Source: Flavobacterium sp. M31R6 (GTDB lineage Bacteria > Bacteroidota > Bacteroidia > Flavobacteriales > Flavobacteriaceae). Taken from it: DNA of 64,000 nt. The notes under the pieces were generated by a model. It was not told the origin of the DNA. It saw only the letters and a program-made list of their open reading frames with translations, and made no database searches. The position numbers were made by a program, and so were the translations under genes. Location of the stretch: NCBI RefSeq assembly GCF_013284035.1, contig NZ_CP054141.1:3348001-3412000 (forward strand). The letters are read 5' to 3'. Below, piece by piece: positions 34,877 to 44,063 of this stretch. Position 1 is the stretch's first letter. Every line of letters starts with the position of its first letter.

Positions 34877-37372
34877 TTACTTTTCTCTTCTTTGCAGGGC
34901 TATTCGCTTGATAGCCTGCTCTACATTTCCATCCAGTTCACCAGTAAGCCGCATCACTTCCATTTTTTCCGTTTCCTCGGTGGTATAGGCGAGATATTCT
35001 TCAACGGAAACTTCTGTGGCATATACCGCCGAATGGGTTCCACCCAAGCCAATCCACACTTCCTTATAAAGCCGTGACGGGTCATTGTTCATGTTGATGG
35101 AAAGTACCTGTGCCTTCTCCTTATCCGTAAGTCCGAGCATAGCCTGTATGTCATCAAACTTGTTCATGTACTTGCGCTGGTCGAGCAGGATTTTACAATC
35201 GGAATTGTTGATAATACTTTCCTTCACAATGGGCGACTGGATGATGTCATCTACTTCCTGTGTCACTACTATAGCTTCACCGAAAAACTTCCTAACCGTT
35301 TTGAAGAGGTACTTTATATATTCAGCCATTCCCTCTTTGGCTATAGCTTTCCAAGCCTCTTCAATCAGTATGAGTTTGCGGATACCTTTGAGTCTTCTCA
35401 TCTTGTTAATGAACACCTCCATGATGATGATGGTCACGATTGGGAAGAGGATTTTGTGGTCTTTGATTGCATCAATTTCAAACACAATGAAGCGTTTGGA
35501 AAGCAGATCTAACTGTTTATCGGAATTGAGCAGGTAATCGTATTCGCCTCCTTTGTAATAAGGTTCCAGTACGTTCAGGAAGTTGGCAATATCAAAGTCT
35601 TTTTCCCGAACCTGTTTTTCTTCCAATACCTTACGGTAATCGCCCTGAACATATTCATAGAATCCATTGAAAGAAGGATAGGTATCATCCTGCTTGATGC
35701 GTTCGATATAACCGCTTACTGCATTGGACAATGCTACTTCTTCGGAGCGGGTCGGCGGCTCATCATCGCGCTTCCATAAGGTCACTATCAGGGTTTTTAT
35801 GCTTTCTCTTTTTTCGATATCAAAAATGCCGTCATCGGTATAGAAAGGATTAAAGGCAATGGGATTGTCTTCAGTGTAAGTGAAGTAAACCCCATCTTCT
35901 CCTTTGGTTTTTCCTTTGATAAGTTCACATAATCCCTGATAAGAGTTACCTGTATCAACAAGCAGGACGTGCGCGCCTTGCTCATAGTATTGCCTGACCA
36001 TGTGGTTGGTAAAGAAAGATTTACCGCTTCCCGAAGGTCCCAATATAAACTTGTTCCGGTTCGTGATAATACCACGCTTCATTGGCAAATCGGAAATATC
36101 CAGATGGATTGGCTTTCCGGTCAGACGGTCTGCCATCTTGATCCCAAATGGCGATGGCGAATTGTGATAGTTGGTTTCTTCAGTGAATAAGCATAAAGCA
36201 GGCTCAATGAACGTATAAAAGCTTTCTTCACTTGGAAAATCGCCAGCATTTCCCGGCATTCCTGCCCAGTAGAGCGTAGCTACATCGGTGGTATTATGAC
36301 GGGGCTTGCATTCCATAAGTGCCAAAGCACTACCGCAGTCGTTCTTTAACTGTTTAAATTCACTCGGGTCATCCGACCAAGCCATGATGTTGAAGTGTGC
36401 CCTGATGGAGGATAGCCCAAAACTGTGTGCTTCGTTCAAGTATCGCTCTATCCATTCTTTATTGATCTGGTTGGCACGGCTGTAACGAGCCAATGAATGC
36501 ATATTCCTTGCAGACTTCTCAAACTTTTGCAGATTGTCTTCACTGTTATCCAAAAACAGATATTGGTTGTAGATGTGATTGCAGTTTAGCAACAAGCCCA
36601 CTGGAGCAGCAAACGACAAACGGCAGTCGCTCCGGTCGGTAGATAGTTTTTCGTAACGAGTATCTGCTGATACTGCCGAAGGTAGGTCGTCTGTATCGGA
36701 TAAGGTATGCAGGCACAATCTTTTGTTGCCAACACGTACTTCCTCAGCTCCCAATCCGATGTCCTGCATTGGTGTCCCGACCTCCCTCGACAGCTTTAGA
36801 TACTGTTCCAATAACCCCTGTTTTTCATCCGTACCAATGACATCCTCTTCTGTAAGACGTCGCAAACCGATAAATCCGCTGTCATTTGCAATACGTTCAA
36901 ATTGTCCAACGGCTTCCATGAAACGATGGATCACTTCCTTGTCCCTGATTTCTTTTGGTATAAGAGCACCTTTGCAAAGCGATGAAAAATTGCTCTGCAT
37001 TCGCATTCTTTCCTTAGTTGTCTTGGTTAGGAACAGGTAGCAGTAATGATTAAGAAAAGGACGTTCATTAAAATGCTGCTGATAAGATTTACCCAAAAAA
37101 CTCAAACTATCATCCGCAATGTCGGGCGCATAGTTTTCCTTGATGTACCAGTCCTGTTTATGGACAACTGTATAATCGGGCAACGTCTTGATTGCTTTGT
37201 GCCAAGCGGAATGAATAGCTTCATATTCAGCAGAAGCCACCGTGAACAGTTCCGGCAAACGTACTTCAAAACAAGCGGTAATGTCTGCATCCTTTGATAG
37301 AATACAATTGTTTTCTACCGCAAGTAAGGGAAACTTATTTTCCAGTGTTGTGGTTTTGGCTACATTTCTCAT
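34877..37372 (-). CDS. traG: TraG-family conjugation ATPase (VirB4-like)
   Basis: The 831-residue protein carries a Walker A motif GPSGSGKS at residues 445-452 and, further on, a Walker B-like strand with IEEAWKAI (near 665). The N-terminal half resembles the VirB4 channel-binding domain. It powers assembly and substrate movement in the type IV secretion apparatus at the inner membrane. Its start overlaps the traF end by four bases (ATGA). The gene is clearly richer in G+C than the cargo on either side. Confidence 0.95.
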   Translation of the reverse strand: MRNVAKTTTLENKFPLLAVENNCILSKDADITACFEVRLPELFTVASAEYEAIHSAWHKAIKTLPDYTVVHKQDWYIKENYAPDIADDSLSFLGKSYQQHFNERPFLNHYCYLFLTKTTKERMRMQSNFSSLCKGALIPKEIRDKEVIHRFMEAVGQFERIANDSGFIGLRRLTEEDVIGTDEKQGLLEQYLKLSREVGTPMQDIGLGAEEVRVGNKRLCLHTLSDTDDLPSAVSADTRYEKLSTDRSDCRLSFAAPVGLLLNCNHIYNQYLFLDNSEDNLQKFEKSARNMHSLARYSRANQINKEWIERYLNEAHSFGLSSIRAHFNIMAWSDDPSEFKQLKNDCGSALALMECKPRHNTTDVATLYWAGMPGNAGDFPSEESFYTFIEPALCLFTEETNYHNSPSPFGIKMADRLTGKPIHLDISDLPMKRGIITNRNKFILGPSGSGKSFFTNHMVRQYYEQGAHVLLVDTGNSYQGLCELIKGKTKGEDGVYFTYTEDNPIAFNPFYTDDGIFDIEKRESIKTLIVTLWKRDDEPPTRSEEVALSNAVSGYIERIKQDDTYPSFNGFYEYVQGDYRKVLEEKQVREKDFDIANFLNVLEPYYKGGEYDYLLNSDKQLDLLSKRFIVFEIDAIKDHKILFPIVTIIIMEVFINKMRRLKGIRKLILIEEAWKAIAKEGMAEYIKYLFKTVRKFFGEAIVVTQEVDDIIQSPIVKESIINNSDCKILLDQRKYMNKFDDIQAMLGLTDKEKAQVLSINMNNDPSRLYKEVWIGLGGTHSAVYATEVSVEEYLAYTTEETEKMEVMRLTGELDGNVEQAIKRIALQRREK

Positions 37373-37698
37373 AAGCCATTCGATTTAGAAGTGAACTTTA
37401 AATAGCGGTGTAACGGCTTGCGACAGATGATGTATCGTGGGTGTCTTTTTCTTGCCCCAATTTTCATCAGCCCGTGTTCCCCATATTTTTTGTTCAATGA
37501 AAAGGTCTGCCATACAATCAGCGAAGCACCGCCTGATCCAAGCAACAGGCAGATGTAAGAATTTACGCCAGCCATATACATTATCATTACAAGGGTCAGT
37601 GTACCAAGCAGTCCGCCTGCGAAAATGAACAAGTATTGTGCTTTCAACCCCTTAAATTCTACTGTTCTTCCGATGCCTTTATTAATATTGTAATTCAT
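37369..37698 (-). CDS. traF: Conjugal transfer protein TraF (DUF4133)
   Basis: This is a protein of about 109 residues with two membrane segments (residues about 21-45 and 47-65). I chose the Met encoded at 37698 (MNYNINKGIGR) because the longer frame adds an untypical hydrophobic tail that overlaps traE. The N-terminus (MNYNINKGIGRTVEFKGLK) is typical of TraF in Bacteroidetes elements. It is comparable to VirB3 and overlaps traG by four bases. Confidence 0.9.
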   Translation of the reverse strand: MNYNINKGIGRTVEFKGLKAQYLFIFAGGLLGTLTLVMIMYMAGVNSYICLLLGSGGASLIVWQTFSLNKKYGEHGLMKIGARKRHPRYIICRKPLHRYLKFTSKSNGL

Positions 37699-37709
37699 AA
37701 GGCAAGGGA

Positions 37710-38015
37710 TTAAAGGAAGAATGAACGTAAAATGGTAGCGGCTACGATTAAGAAGATACACGCACCAAACCAGCTTGCTGCAGTCTTGCTTGTATCGGGA
37801 TCTCCGCTACTGAACTTACCGTACACTTTAACCCCTCCAATGAGACCTACCACGGCTCCAATAGCGTAGATGAGTTGTGTGGCAGGATCGAAATAGGACG
37901 TAACCATTTGTGTGGCTTCGGTGATACCAGCTGAACCGTCTCCCTGTGCCAACACACTGAAGCCTGACAGTATTACCATTGTTGCCAGCAGGATTTTTTT
38001 ACTTTGTTTTTCCAT
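37710..38015 (-). CDS. traE: Conjugal transfer protein TraE (DUF4134)
   Basis: The 101-residue protein has a signal-like start (MEKQSKKILLATMVIL) and two further hydrophobic segments (LIYAIGAVVGLIGGVKVY and ACIFLIVAATILRSFFL). It matches the DUF4134/TraE family, comparable to VirB2 pilin. It is the first gene after the cargo cassette, and the intergenic region 38016-38209 presumably holds its promoter divergent from the cargo. Confidence 0.9.
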   Translation of the reverse strand: MEKQSKKILLATMVILSGFSVLAQGDGSAGITEATQMVTSYFDPATQLIYAIGAVVGLIGGVKVYGKFSSGDPDTSKTAASWFGACIFLIVAATILRSFFL

Positions 38016-38209
38016 GATTTTAACACTTTAAATTGTTACTGTTTTTCCACTCCTTGTGGACTTTCGGGGCAAAGATGCTATTGAAATTGAGGAGTTATAA
38101 CAAAGTAGCAGTCAAAGGAATTGTTTGGCGGTAATTGGCTGTTAAAACTTTGAAATATGTTATATTAGCTGTTTTATATTTTAGACTAACTTAAGCTCTG
38201 TTGACCTGA
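38016..38209. promoter_or_regulatory. Divergent intergenic region between traE and the MBL gene
   Basis: This 194-bp gap separates the minus-strand traE from the plus-strand cassette, so it must hold a promoter for each direction if the terminator at 42933-42972 isolates this half of the tra operon. A TTTG at 38149-38152 followed 22 bp later by TATATTTT gives a weak Bacteroidota-like promoter toward the cassette. No convincing minus-strand box was found. Confidence 0.35.
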
Positions 38210-39253
38210 ATGAAAAGAAATAGTACAGAATTTGCCATATTACCCGCATTTCACGGAGATTGTATTCTTATTAAAACATATGATATCAATAATGATGAAT
38301 TTATTATTCTTATTGATGGAGGTACTGCTCAAACTTTTAGATATACCCTTAAGGCAGAGTTAAAAGATGTTAACCGTATAGATTTACTTATACTCACCCA
38401 CATTGACTCAGATCATATAGCTGGTTTAATTAGCTTATTTAAAAGTAGTCTTATAGATAATATTGTGATTGATGAAATTTGGATGAATCATCCAGAAATT
38501 GTAGAAATTAATAATGATGAATTGATAAGTACTAAACAAGGTGATTCTTTAAAAGAATTAATTCTTTTAAAGAATCCAGATGTAAAACTTATTGAAATAA
38601 CTACGCTTGATAAGTCAATAATTAAAAGTGGGGTTGAGTTTATTATATTATCTCCGACTCCACAAATTAAAGAAGAATTATATAGACAATGGCAATTAGC
38701 CAATTTGCCAAAAACTAATAATGACAATGTAAATATCTCTTCTCAAAAAGAAGTTTATTCCAATTCATTAGAAGATTTAAGTAAAATACCATTCTCCCCA
38801 GATAAAAATATTAATAACGACATTTTTAATTCTTCTTCAATCTCTTTTGTTCTGAAATGCTTAGATGTTTCTATTCTTTTATTAGCAGATTCTAGATCGG
38901 AAATTATAACTGAGAGTTTAAGGTTAAATTGTTTTAACGAAACTAAACCATTAGAAGTTGACTATGTAAAAGTTTCTCACCACGGCAGTTTAAACAATAC
39001 TTCACAGGAACAACTTGGCTTGATACAGTCTAATAATTTTATAATATCTACGAATGGAGGAACAGCTGATCATAAACACCCTTCAAGAGAAACTATTGCT
39101 CGGATAGTTTATAATTCTCAAAGAAAAGATGAGGTATTAACTATTTATTTCAATTATAAGATTGATGATATAAAAGAAAGGATTGGTGATTTTATAAATG
39201 ATACAGATTTTGAAGAAGGAAATTGGAATGCAATAAATAAAAATTGGTTTTAG
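38210..39253 (+). CDS. ComEC-like metallo-beta-lactamase fold hydrolase, cassette gene 1
   Basis: This 347-residue soluble protein has the MBL motif HIDSDH (64-69; HxDxDH, the variant common in ComEC-type proteins), then LLADS near 227, SHHGS at 256-260, and STNGG-ADHKHPS near 285. These are the metal ligands of ComEC/Rec2-like MBL domains without the membrane part. Such domains act as nucleases or phosphodiesterases. It overlaps the protease gene by ten bases. The cassette is markedly AT-richer than the tra genes around it. It is the predicted effector of an ABC three-component system. Confidence 0.8.
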   Translation: MKRNSTEFAILPAFHGDCILIKTYDINNDEFIILIDGGTAQTFRYTLKAELKDVNRIDLLILTHIDSDHIAGLISLFKSSLIDNIVIDEIWMNHPEIVEINNDELISTKQGDSLKELILLKNPDVKLIEITTLDKSIIKSGVEFIILSPTPQIKEELYRQWQLANLPKTNNDNVNISSQKEVYSNSLEDLSKIPFSPDKNINNDIFNSSSISFVLKCLDVSILLLADSRSEIITESLRLNCFNETKPLEVDYVKVSHHGSLNNTSQEQLGLIQSNNFIISTNGGTADHKHPSRETIARIVYNSQRKDEVLTIYFNYKIDDIKERIGDFINDTDFEEGNWNAINKNWF

Positions 39254-40353
39254 AAAAAATGACATATAATCTAGCGGAAAAATATTGCGTTCGAATAAAA
39301 AGCAATGGGAATACAGGCAGTGGGGTATTATTACCCGGTAAAGAATCATTTTATGTTTTAACGGCAGCACATTGCTTGGGGAAAAGTATGCCTGACGTAA
39401 GTGACATTGTTATCGAAAAACAAAATGATTACACATCAGAATTTAGAGCAATAACCAGTGTTGAAATTAAGGAATTTAATACAGAACATGATTTTGCGCT
39501 TATAGAAATCGATTTTGATAATGAAGAAAAATTGCTCTATCAATATAAATTAGGTCGAGGAGTGTTATCTGAAAACGAGATAAAATTTTGTGGTTATCAA
39601 GGCGTTAATATTAATCAATATCGTCCTTTTACCGGTAAAGTTCTATCTGTAAGTGATGATGTAGGTTGTTTTAAAGTTACTTTGGTAGGAGAAACATTTG
39701 ATCAAGGAGGAGAAGATGGACATTATTTGGCTAAAGGACTTTCAGGTAGCGGAGTATTTATCTATAGGCACAATTCACCGTTCCTTATTGGAATACTTAA
39801 TTCTGTTATTACCGATAAAGCTTGGAATGATGATATTGATTGTTGTTCTATAAAACATATTGAACAGTATATATCAGAATATGTGGACTTATCAGACTTT
39901 GAAAATTTAAAACGATGGAACGAAAATCTGGAAAAAGAGCGAACTGACAGAGAGATTGAAGCCTTTAAAAAAGAGAACAGTGATTTTTTTGAAAAACTCT
40001 ATCGTAAAAATAATGTGCTATACCCAGAAATAGCCAAAGCCAATTCTGTAACGGCTAAACAAATAAGAAAGTTTTTGGCTATGAAAGATAATGTCAGAAC
40101 AATTGAAAATGATTATCCCATACTTTATTCAAATTTTAAAAATATTGTAAAACGATTTGTTGACCAAGTTGAAGATGACTATTCGAGGAGTGTTAATCAG
40201 AATAGTGAAGCAATTAATCTAAAAATGGAATTACAAAACCAATTGAAAAGTGAATTCGAAGTTTTACCAAATTTCACAAATTTAGACCTTTCAGAATATC
40301 AAATTATTGAATGGTTAGGAATATGCACTTTAAATTTTACTACTAATGATTGA
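39244..40353 (+). CDS. Trypsin-like serine protease, cassette gene 2
   Basis: The 369-residue protein has a chymotrypsin-fold N-terminal domain with His38 (TAAHC), Asp78 (EHDFAL) and Ser162 (GLSGSG) as the catalytic triad in the right order. There is no signal peptide, so it should act inside the cell. A coiled, charged C-terminal half (residues about 215-360, Lys/Glu-rich) could bind the middle component or the ATPase. Start and stop overlap the neighbours by ten and eight bases, so the three genes are translationally coupled. Confidence 0.82.
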   Translation: MVLEKMTYNLAEKYCVRIKSNGNTGSGVLLPGKESFYVLTAAHCLGKSMPDVSDIVIEKQNDYTSEFRAITSVEIKEFNTEHDFALIEIDFDNEEKLLYQYKLGRGVLSENEIKFCGYQGVNINQYRPFTGKVLSVSDDVGCFKVTLVGETFDQGGEDGHYLAKGLSGSGVFIYRHNSPFLIGILNSVITDKAWNDDIDCCSIKHIEQYISEYVDLSDFENLKRWNENLEKERTDREIEAFKKENSDFFEKLYRKNNVLYPEIAKANSVTAKQIRKFLAMKDNVRTIENDYPILYSNFKNIVKRFVDQVEDDYSRSVNQNSEAINLKMELQNQLKSEFEVLPNFTNLDLSEYQIIEWLGICTLNFTTND

Positions 40354-40801
40354 TATTAAACTAGATCAGAAACCAATCTCAATATCAATAAGATATAATG
40401 GTTATTATAAAGTTGTTTTACTATTAGGTATAATTAAACATTGCGGGTATGGTAAAAAAGCTAGCTTAGAATTAATACATATTGTTTTCTGGAGTTTACG
40501 TAATGATAATAATTATCAAGTTTTACTTGATATATCTAATCAAGTACGAAAAAATTTAATCCCATGGACTTTTGAGCATGGGATAGATGAGGTTTTAGCT
40601 TTAGGTTTGATTAATGGATATATTGAACGGGTTATGGTTGGTCAAACACTTGAAATCAAAATAACTGAAAAAGGGAACAATATCATTAATTCAATAAATC
40701 AGTTCGAGCTTTTTCAAGATGAGTTACAAAAAATAAAAAATCTTGGAATAATCCCCAAGTCAAGATTGACATCTGCAAACCAAAATTGGAAATTATTATA
40801 G
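40346..40801 (+). CDS. ABC three-component system middle component-like protein, cassette gene 3
   Basis: The 151-residue protein is mostly helical with a winged-helix look (EVLALGLINGYIER, TLEIKITEKGNNIINSI). It fits the short middle component that Krishnan, Burroughs, Iyer and Aravind predicted to link effector and ABC ATPase in ABC-3C conflict systems. The assignment depends heavily on its position between the protease and ATPase genes and on its size. Confidence 0.6.
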   Translation: MIDIKLDQKPISISIRYNGYYKVVLLLGIIKHCGYGKKASLELIHIVFWSLRNDNNYQVLLDISNQVRKNLIPWTFEHGIDEVLALGLINGYIERVMVGQTLEIKITEKGNNIINSINQFELFQDELQKIKNLGIIPKSRLTSANQNWKLL

Positions 40802-40810
40802 AAGATATAT

Positions 40811-42922
40811 ATGTTTAAGATAAATAAGTTAAAAGCAGAAATCCTATCTGATAAAAGCGAAAATATTACAGATTTATACGGATTTGAGTTTCAATTTGAA
40901 AGCGGTTTGAACATTATCGCAGGTCCAAATTCTAGAGGAAAAACAACAATTAATACTTGTATTTATTATGCTTTAGGTATGGAGGAGCTACTCGGTGCTC
41001 ACAATGAAAAAGCGTTAGATAAGGCGTTAAAAGAAGAGTTTACCATTAAACCAAGCCAAGAGGAAGAGGGTATAAATTATAAGGTACAGTCATCAAAAAT
41101 TCTATTAGAAATAGAAAATGACAATAATGAAATAGTCTTCCTAGAAAGATACATTACAACAGATACAGAGGATGTAAAAACCTCTAATATCACTGTATAT
41201 AACTCATCTTTGAGTTCTATAGATAACGAAAATGATACGCCTCATAAAGCTGTATATTTTGTTAATTCTAGAGGAAACAATGAAGATATAAATGGATTTT
41301 ATAATTGGTTAAGTAGTTTTATGAATTTAGAACTTCCTATGGTAAGTAATAATTCTCGAACAGATAATTATAGTCCTCTCTATCTTCAAACAATATTTTC
41401 GGCTTTATTTATTGAACAAACCAAAGGTTGGTCTGACTTTTTTGCTACGATGCCTTTTTTCGGAATTACTAAAGCAAAAGAAAAAATAGTTGAGTTTCTA
41501 TTAGGTCTAAATGAAATTAGACTTTCTACGGAAAAGGATGTTCTAAATAAAGAAAAAAATCTAATAACTGATGATTGGAAAAGAAAAATAAAAGCTTTCT
41601 CTTACTTAGAAAAGCAGACAAGCTCAACAATAGTAAATGTTCCGCAAGAATTGACAACGGACAAATCAGAGATTGATAAAATAAATGTTGTTTTTTCTAC
41701 TTCGGAAGAAGAAAAAGTTACTTTTAGTCAATTTATGAATGAAAAAATGGAAATGATTAAAGAATTAGAAAATAGACCCATTTCTACTATAAAAGAAAAC
41801 CGTGAGCAAACAATTTTAGAATTTACTAAACAAAAACAAGAGTACTCTGACCTTAAAGAGTATATTGAAAAATTTGAAGATAAACTCCGTATTGATAAAC
41901 AACAGGATTTCACCTTAAAAAACCAATTGGGCATTGTAGAAGCTGAGATTAAAGATCATATAAATTTACAGAAAGTTTTTAGTGAAAATATCATTAATAA
42001 AAATGGTACGAATCAATGTCCAACTTGCACGCAACCAGTTTCAACAAATCTAATTAACACAAGAAATATAAGTATTCCACAACTTACACTTGATGAAAAT
42101 ACTAACTTTTTGAGAAGCCAAAAAAAGATAATACAAACCTCTATTAAAAGTTTAATTGAAACAATTGGCGAAAAAGAGGTACTTCTTAACTATTTTAAAA
42201 ATAACCTACGTCAAAAAGAAACACTAATCAAATCAATTTCTAAAGACTTGATTTCAGATGATAGAGCCTTTTCTGAATCGGAAATTGTAAAAAAACTTCA
42301 ACTTGAAAGAGAGATTGAAAAATTGGAAGATCTTAAGGGTTCTATTTCCGATTTAAAAGCTGAATTGGAAGCATTGGCTAATCAGTATCACAACAATAAT
42401 ATTCAGATAAATGCTTTAGGAGAATCTGAAGTAGAAGATGAAAATAAACTAAGCAGCTTTGAAACAAAATATAAAAATTTCCTTTTCGGATTTGGATACG
42501 AAAGTAATGAGAAATATCAAATAACTATTAATAGGAAAGAGCCCTTCAAATATTTTCCAGTGTATAAAAATCATAGAAATGATAGTGTTCCTCAATCCAT
42601 AAGAATAAACTCTTCTGCTTCTGATTTTGTTCGTAATATTTGGGCTTATACCTTAGCTTTATTACAGAATGGAATTAATCATCCTGGTATTATTATGTTT
42701 GATGAACCTGGTCAACATCGAACAAATTTAAGTAGTTTAAAAGCTTTATTCAAAACCTGTTCGGAAATCGAAGAAAGGCAAACAATAATTTTTACTTCGA
42801 TTGATAAGAAGCTAAATGATGATGAAGATATTGATCTGGATTTGCTAATAGAAGACTTGGAAAGTGATAAATATCAACTTATACGATTGGATAATCTGCA
42901 TAAAGTTATTAGAAAATTATAA
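40811..42922 (+). CDS. SMC/Rad50-like ABC ATPase, cassette gene 4
   Basis: The 703-residue protein starts with an ABC ATPase half: Walker A GPNSRGKT at residues 38-45. Long coiled coils (about 235-400 and 415-540) surround a CPTC zinc-hook-like motif (Cys403, Cys406), and the C-terminal half carries Walker B IIMFDEP (Asp631). No canonical LSGGQ signature is obvious. This is the layout of Rad50-like sensors of DNA structure. As the last gene of the cassette it probably senses invading DNA and triggers the MBL or protease effector. It faces the minus-strand tra terminator. Confidence 0.82.
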   Translation: MFKINKLKAEILSDKSENITDLYGFEFQFESGLNIIAGPNSRGKTTINTCIYYALGMEELLGAHNEKALDKALKEEFTIKPSQEEEGINYKVQSSKILLEIENDNNEIVFLERYITTDTEDVKTSNITVYNSSLSSIDNENDTPHKAVYFVNSRGNNEDINGFYNWLSSFMNLELPMVSNNSRTDNYSPLYLQTIFSALFIEQTKGWSDFFATMPFFGITKAKEKIVEFLLGLNEIRLSTEKDVLNKEKNLITDDWKRKIKAFSYLEKQTSSTIVNVPQELTTDKSEIDKINVVFSTSEEEKVTFSQFMNEKMEMIKELENRPISTIKENREQTILEFTKQKQEYSDLKEYIEKFEDKLRIDKQQDFTLKNQLGIVEAEIKDHINLQKVFSENIINKNGTNQCPTCTQPVSTNLINTRNISIPQLTLDENTNFLRSQKKIIQTSIKSLIETIGEKEVLLNYFKNNLRQKETLIKSISKDLISDDRAFSESEIVKKLQLEREIEKLEDLKGSISDLKAELEALANQYHNNNIQINALGESEVEDENKLSSFETKYKNFLFGFGYESNEKYQITINRKEPFKYFPVYKNHRNDSVPQSIRINSSASDFVRNIWAYTLALLQNGINHPGIIMFDEPGQHRTNLSSLKALFKTCSEIEERQTIIFTSIDKKLNDDEDIDLDLLIEDLESDKYQLIRLDNLHKVIRKL

Positions 42923-42932
42923 TTAAAAAAAG

Positions 42933-42972
42933 TGATATTGGGGAGTTTGCTCACGCAAACTCCCCAATATCA
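42933..42972 (-). terminator. Strong terminator at the cassette/tra junction
   Basis: An 18-bp perfect stem (42933-42950 with 42955-42972, loop TCAC) is followed on the minus strand by seven T. The right arm contains the last codons and stop of the traC remnant (DIGEFA), and the left arm repeats those bases in inverted orientation. It should stop tra transcription coming from traA before it runs antisense into the ABC ATPase gene. It has no T-run for plus-strand termination. Confidence 0.85.
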
Positions 42973-43118
42973 AACCCCTCCAAATCATTATTCCGCAAAG
43001 TAGAAGAACTGGCTTCTATTTCAGAAGAAAGACTACCATCCAAAAGCTCGGCTATTTTACTGGATACACCCTCAATGGAATTTTCTAACAGGCTGAATAA
43101 TTCAGTTTCTTGTATTTT
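42951..43118 (-). pseudogene. Second, truncated copy of the traC-like gene (3' end only)
   Basis: The minus strand encodes 55 residues beginning KIQETELFSLLENSIE after an in-frame TAG and ending DLEGFDIGEFA and a stop. The last 55 residues of the intact traC-like gene (ending at 44064) differ at only about nine positions. The upstream part is absent, so it is a left-over tail. It marks a recombination junction between two related elements. Confidence 0.85.
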
Positions 43119-43176
43119 CTAAACAGAAATTGGGCACAAAAAAATGCCAGAACTTTTGGCTCTGGCTCTTAATGTT

Positions 43177-44025
43177 TTACATTTTTCTACCCTTTTTTTG
43201 TTCAGGGAATATATCTGACAATTTCTTGGCTTCTATTTTCTCTTTTTGTTCCAATTTTTGTTCTTCAAGGTTTAACTTAATATTTTCTGGAATATTGGTT
43301 TCCTTCCATGGTAGTGTTCTGGCTTTAAAGTGTAATTGAAGAGTATCTTCTTTTATAAGGTGTCCGGGCCCAAAACCATATTTTATGTTCCAGCCAACAT
43401 TGTCCAATTCACTAAGATGTGGAAACTTTATCACTATGATTTCCTTAGGCAGTTCGGTAATGGTACGAATACCCACTTCCTGAAATTCACGCGTTTTTGG
43501 ATTATAAGGAATAATATATGCCTGATAATAACGATCATAATATTCCCTTATTTCAGATAAGTCTATTCCTTTAGACTTAAAGTCATCTTTTGGTCGAAGC
43601 TTGTCCATCACTAAATCAACATAAAAAGTGTGTCCAGCAATATCCAATGTTGGCAATATTTTTTTGTTCCATCGCAAATCAAGCGGACTTCCCGGTTTTA
43701 TCGTCAATTCAAAATCTGTCTTTCCAGTGATTTCTTCTATTGTTAGATTGTACTTTTTTGCCATACCTATAGAATCGAGCTCTACAAGATTGGGGATTTT
43801 TATTTCCTTTGAATGGTTGTTATTGCCCAGAGCCATTGATGCTCCAAAAGGAAGAAAATTATTGATTGTCATATCATACTGAAAACGGTAACCATCACCA
43901 ACATACAGCATATTTTTAATGCTCATCCTGTTTTGAGGGTTGCCTTTTTCCTTTAATTCATTTTTTATAACATCTACAAAAAAATCTGTTCCTTCGATGT
44001 TCACCGTTGGTAATTCTCGTTCCAT
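43177..44025 (-). CDS. Two-repeat protein of unknown function downstream of the traC-like gene
   Basis: The 282-residue protein consists of two similar halves: LPTVNIEGTDFFVDVIKNEL near the start and LPTLDIAGHTFYVDLVMDKL near residue 128. Each half then runs through a Tyr-rich strand region (YRFQYDM, YQAYIIPYN) to IPNLVELDSIGMAKKYNL and FPHLSELDNVGWNIKYG. The C-terminus is a Lys/Glu coiled tail. It resembles DUF4099-type modules of Bacteroidetes mobile elements, but that is only by impression. It lies between the intact traC-like gene and its duplicated tail. Confidence 0.6.
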   Translation of the reverse strand: MERELPTVNIEGTDFFVDVIKNELKEKGNPQNRMSIKNMLYVGDGYRFQYDMTINNFLPFGASMALGNNNHSKEIKIPNLVELDSIGMAKKYNLTIEEITGKTDFELTIKPGSPLDLRWNKKILPTLDIAGHTFYVDLVMDKLRPKDDFKSKGIDLSEIREYYDRYYQAYIIPYNPKTREFQEVGIRTITELPKEIIVIKFPHLSELDNVGWNIKYGFGPGHLIKEDTLQLHFKARTLPWKETNIPENIKLNLEEQKLEQKEKIEAKKLSDIFPEQKKGRKM

Positions 44026-44063
44026 AATATTCTGTTTTTAAATAACAAAGGGAAGTCGTCTTT

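Noticed and set aside
43130..43339. Plus-strand ORF of 69 codons opposite the two-repeat gene
   Set aside because: It is antisense to a well-supported gene. Its Cys- and Phe-rich peptide is a shadow of the Lys/Glu-rich C-terminus.
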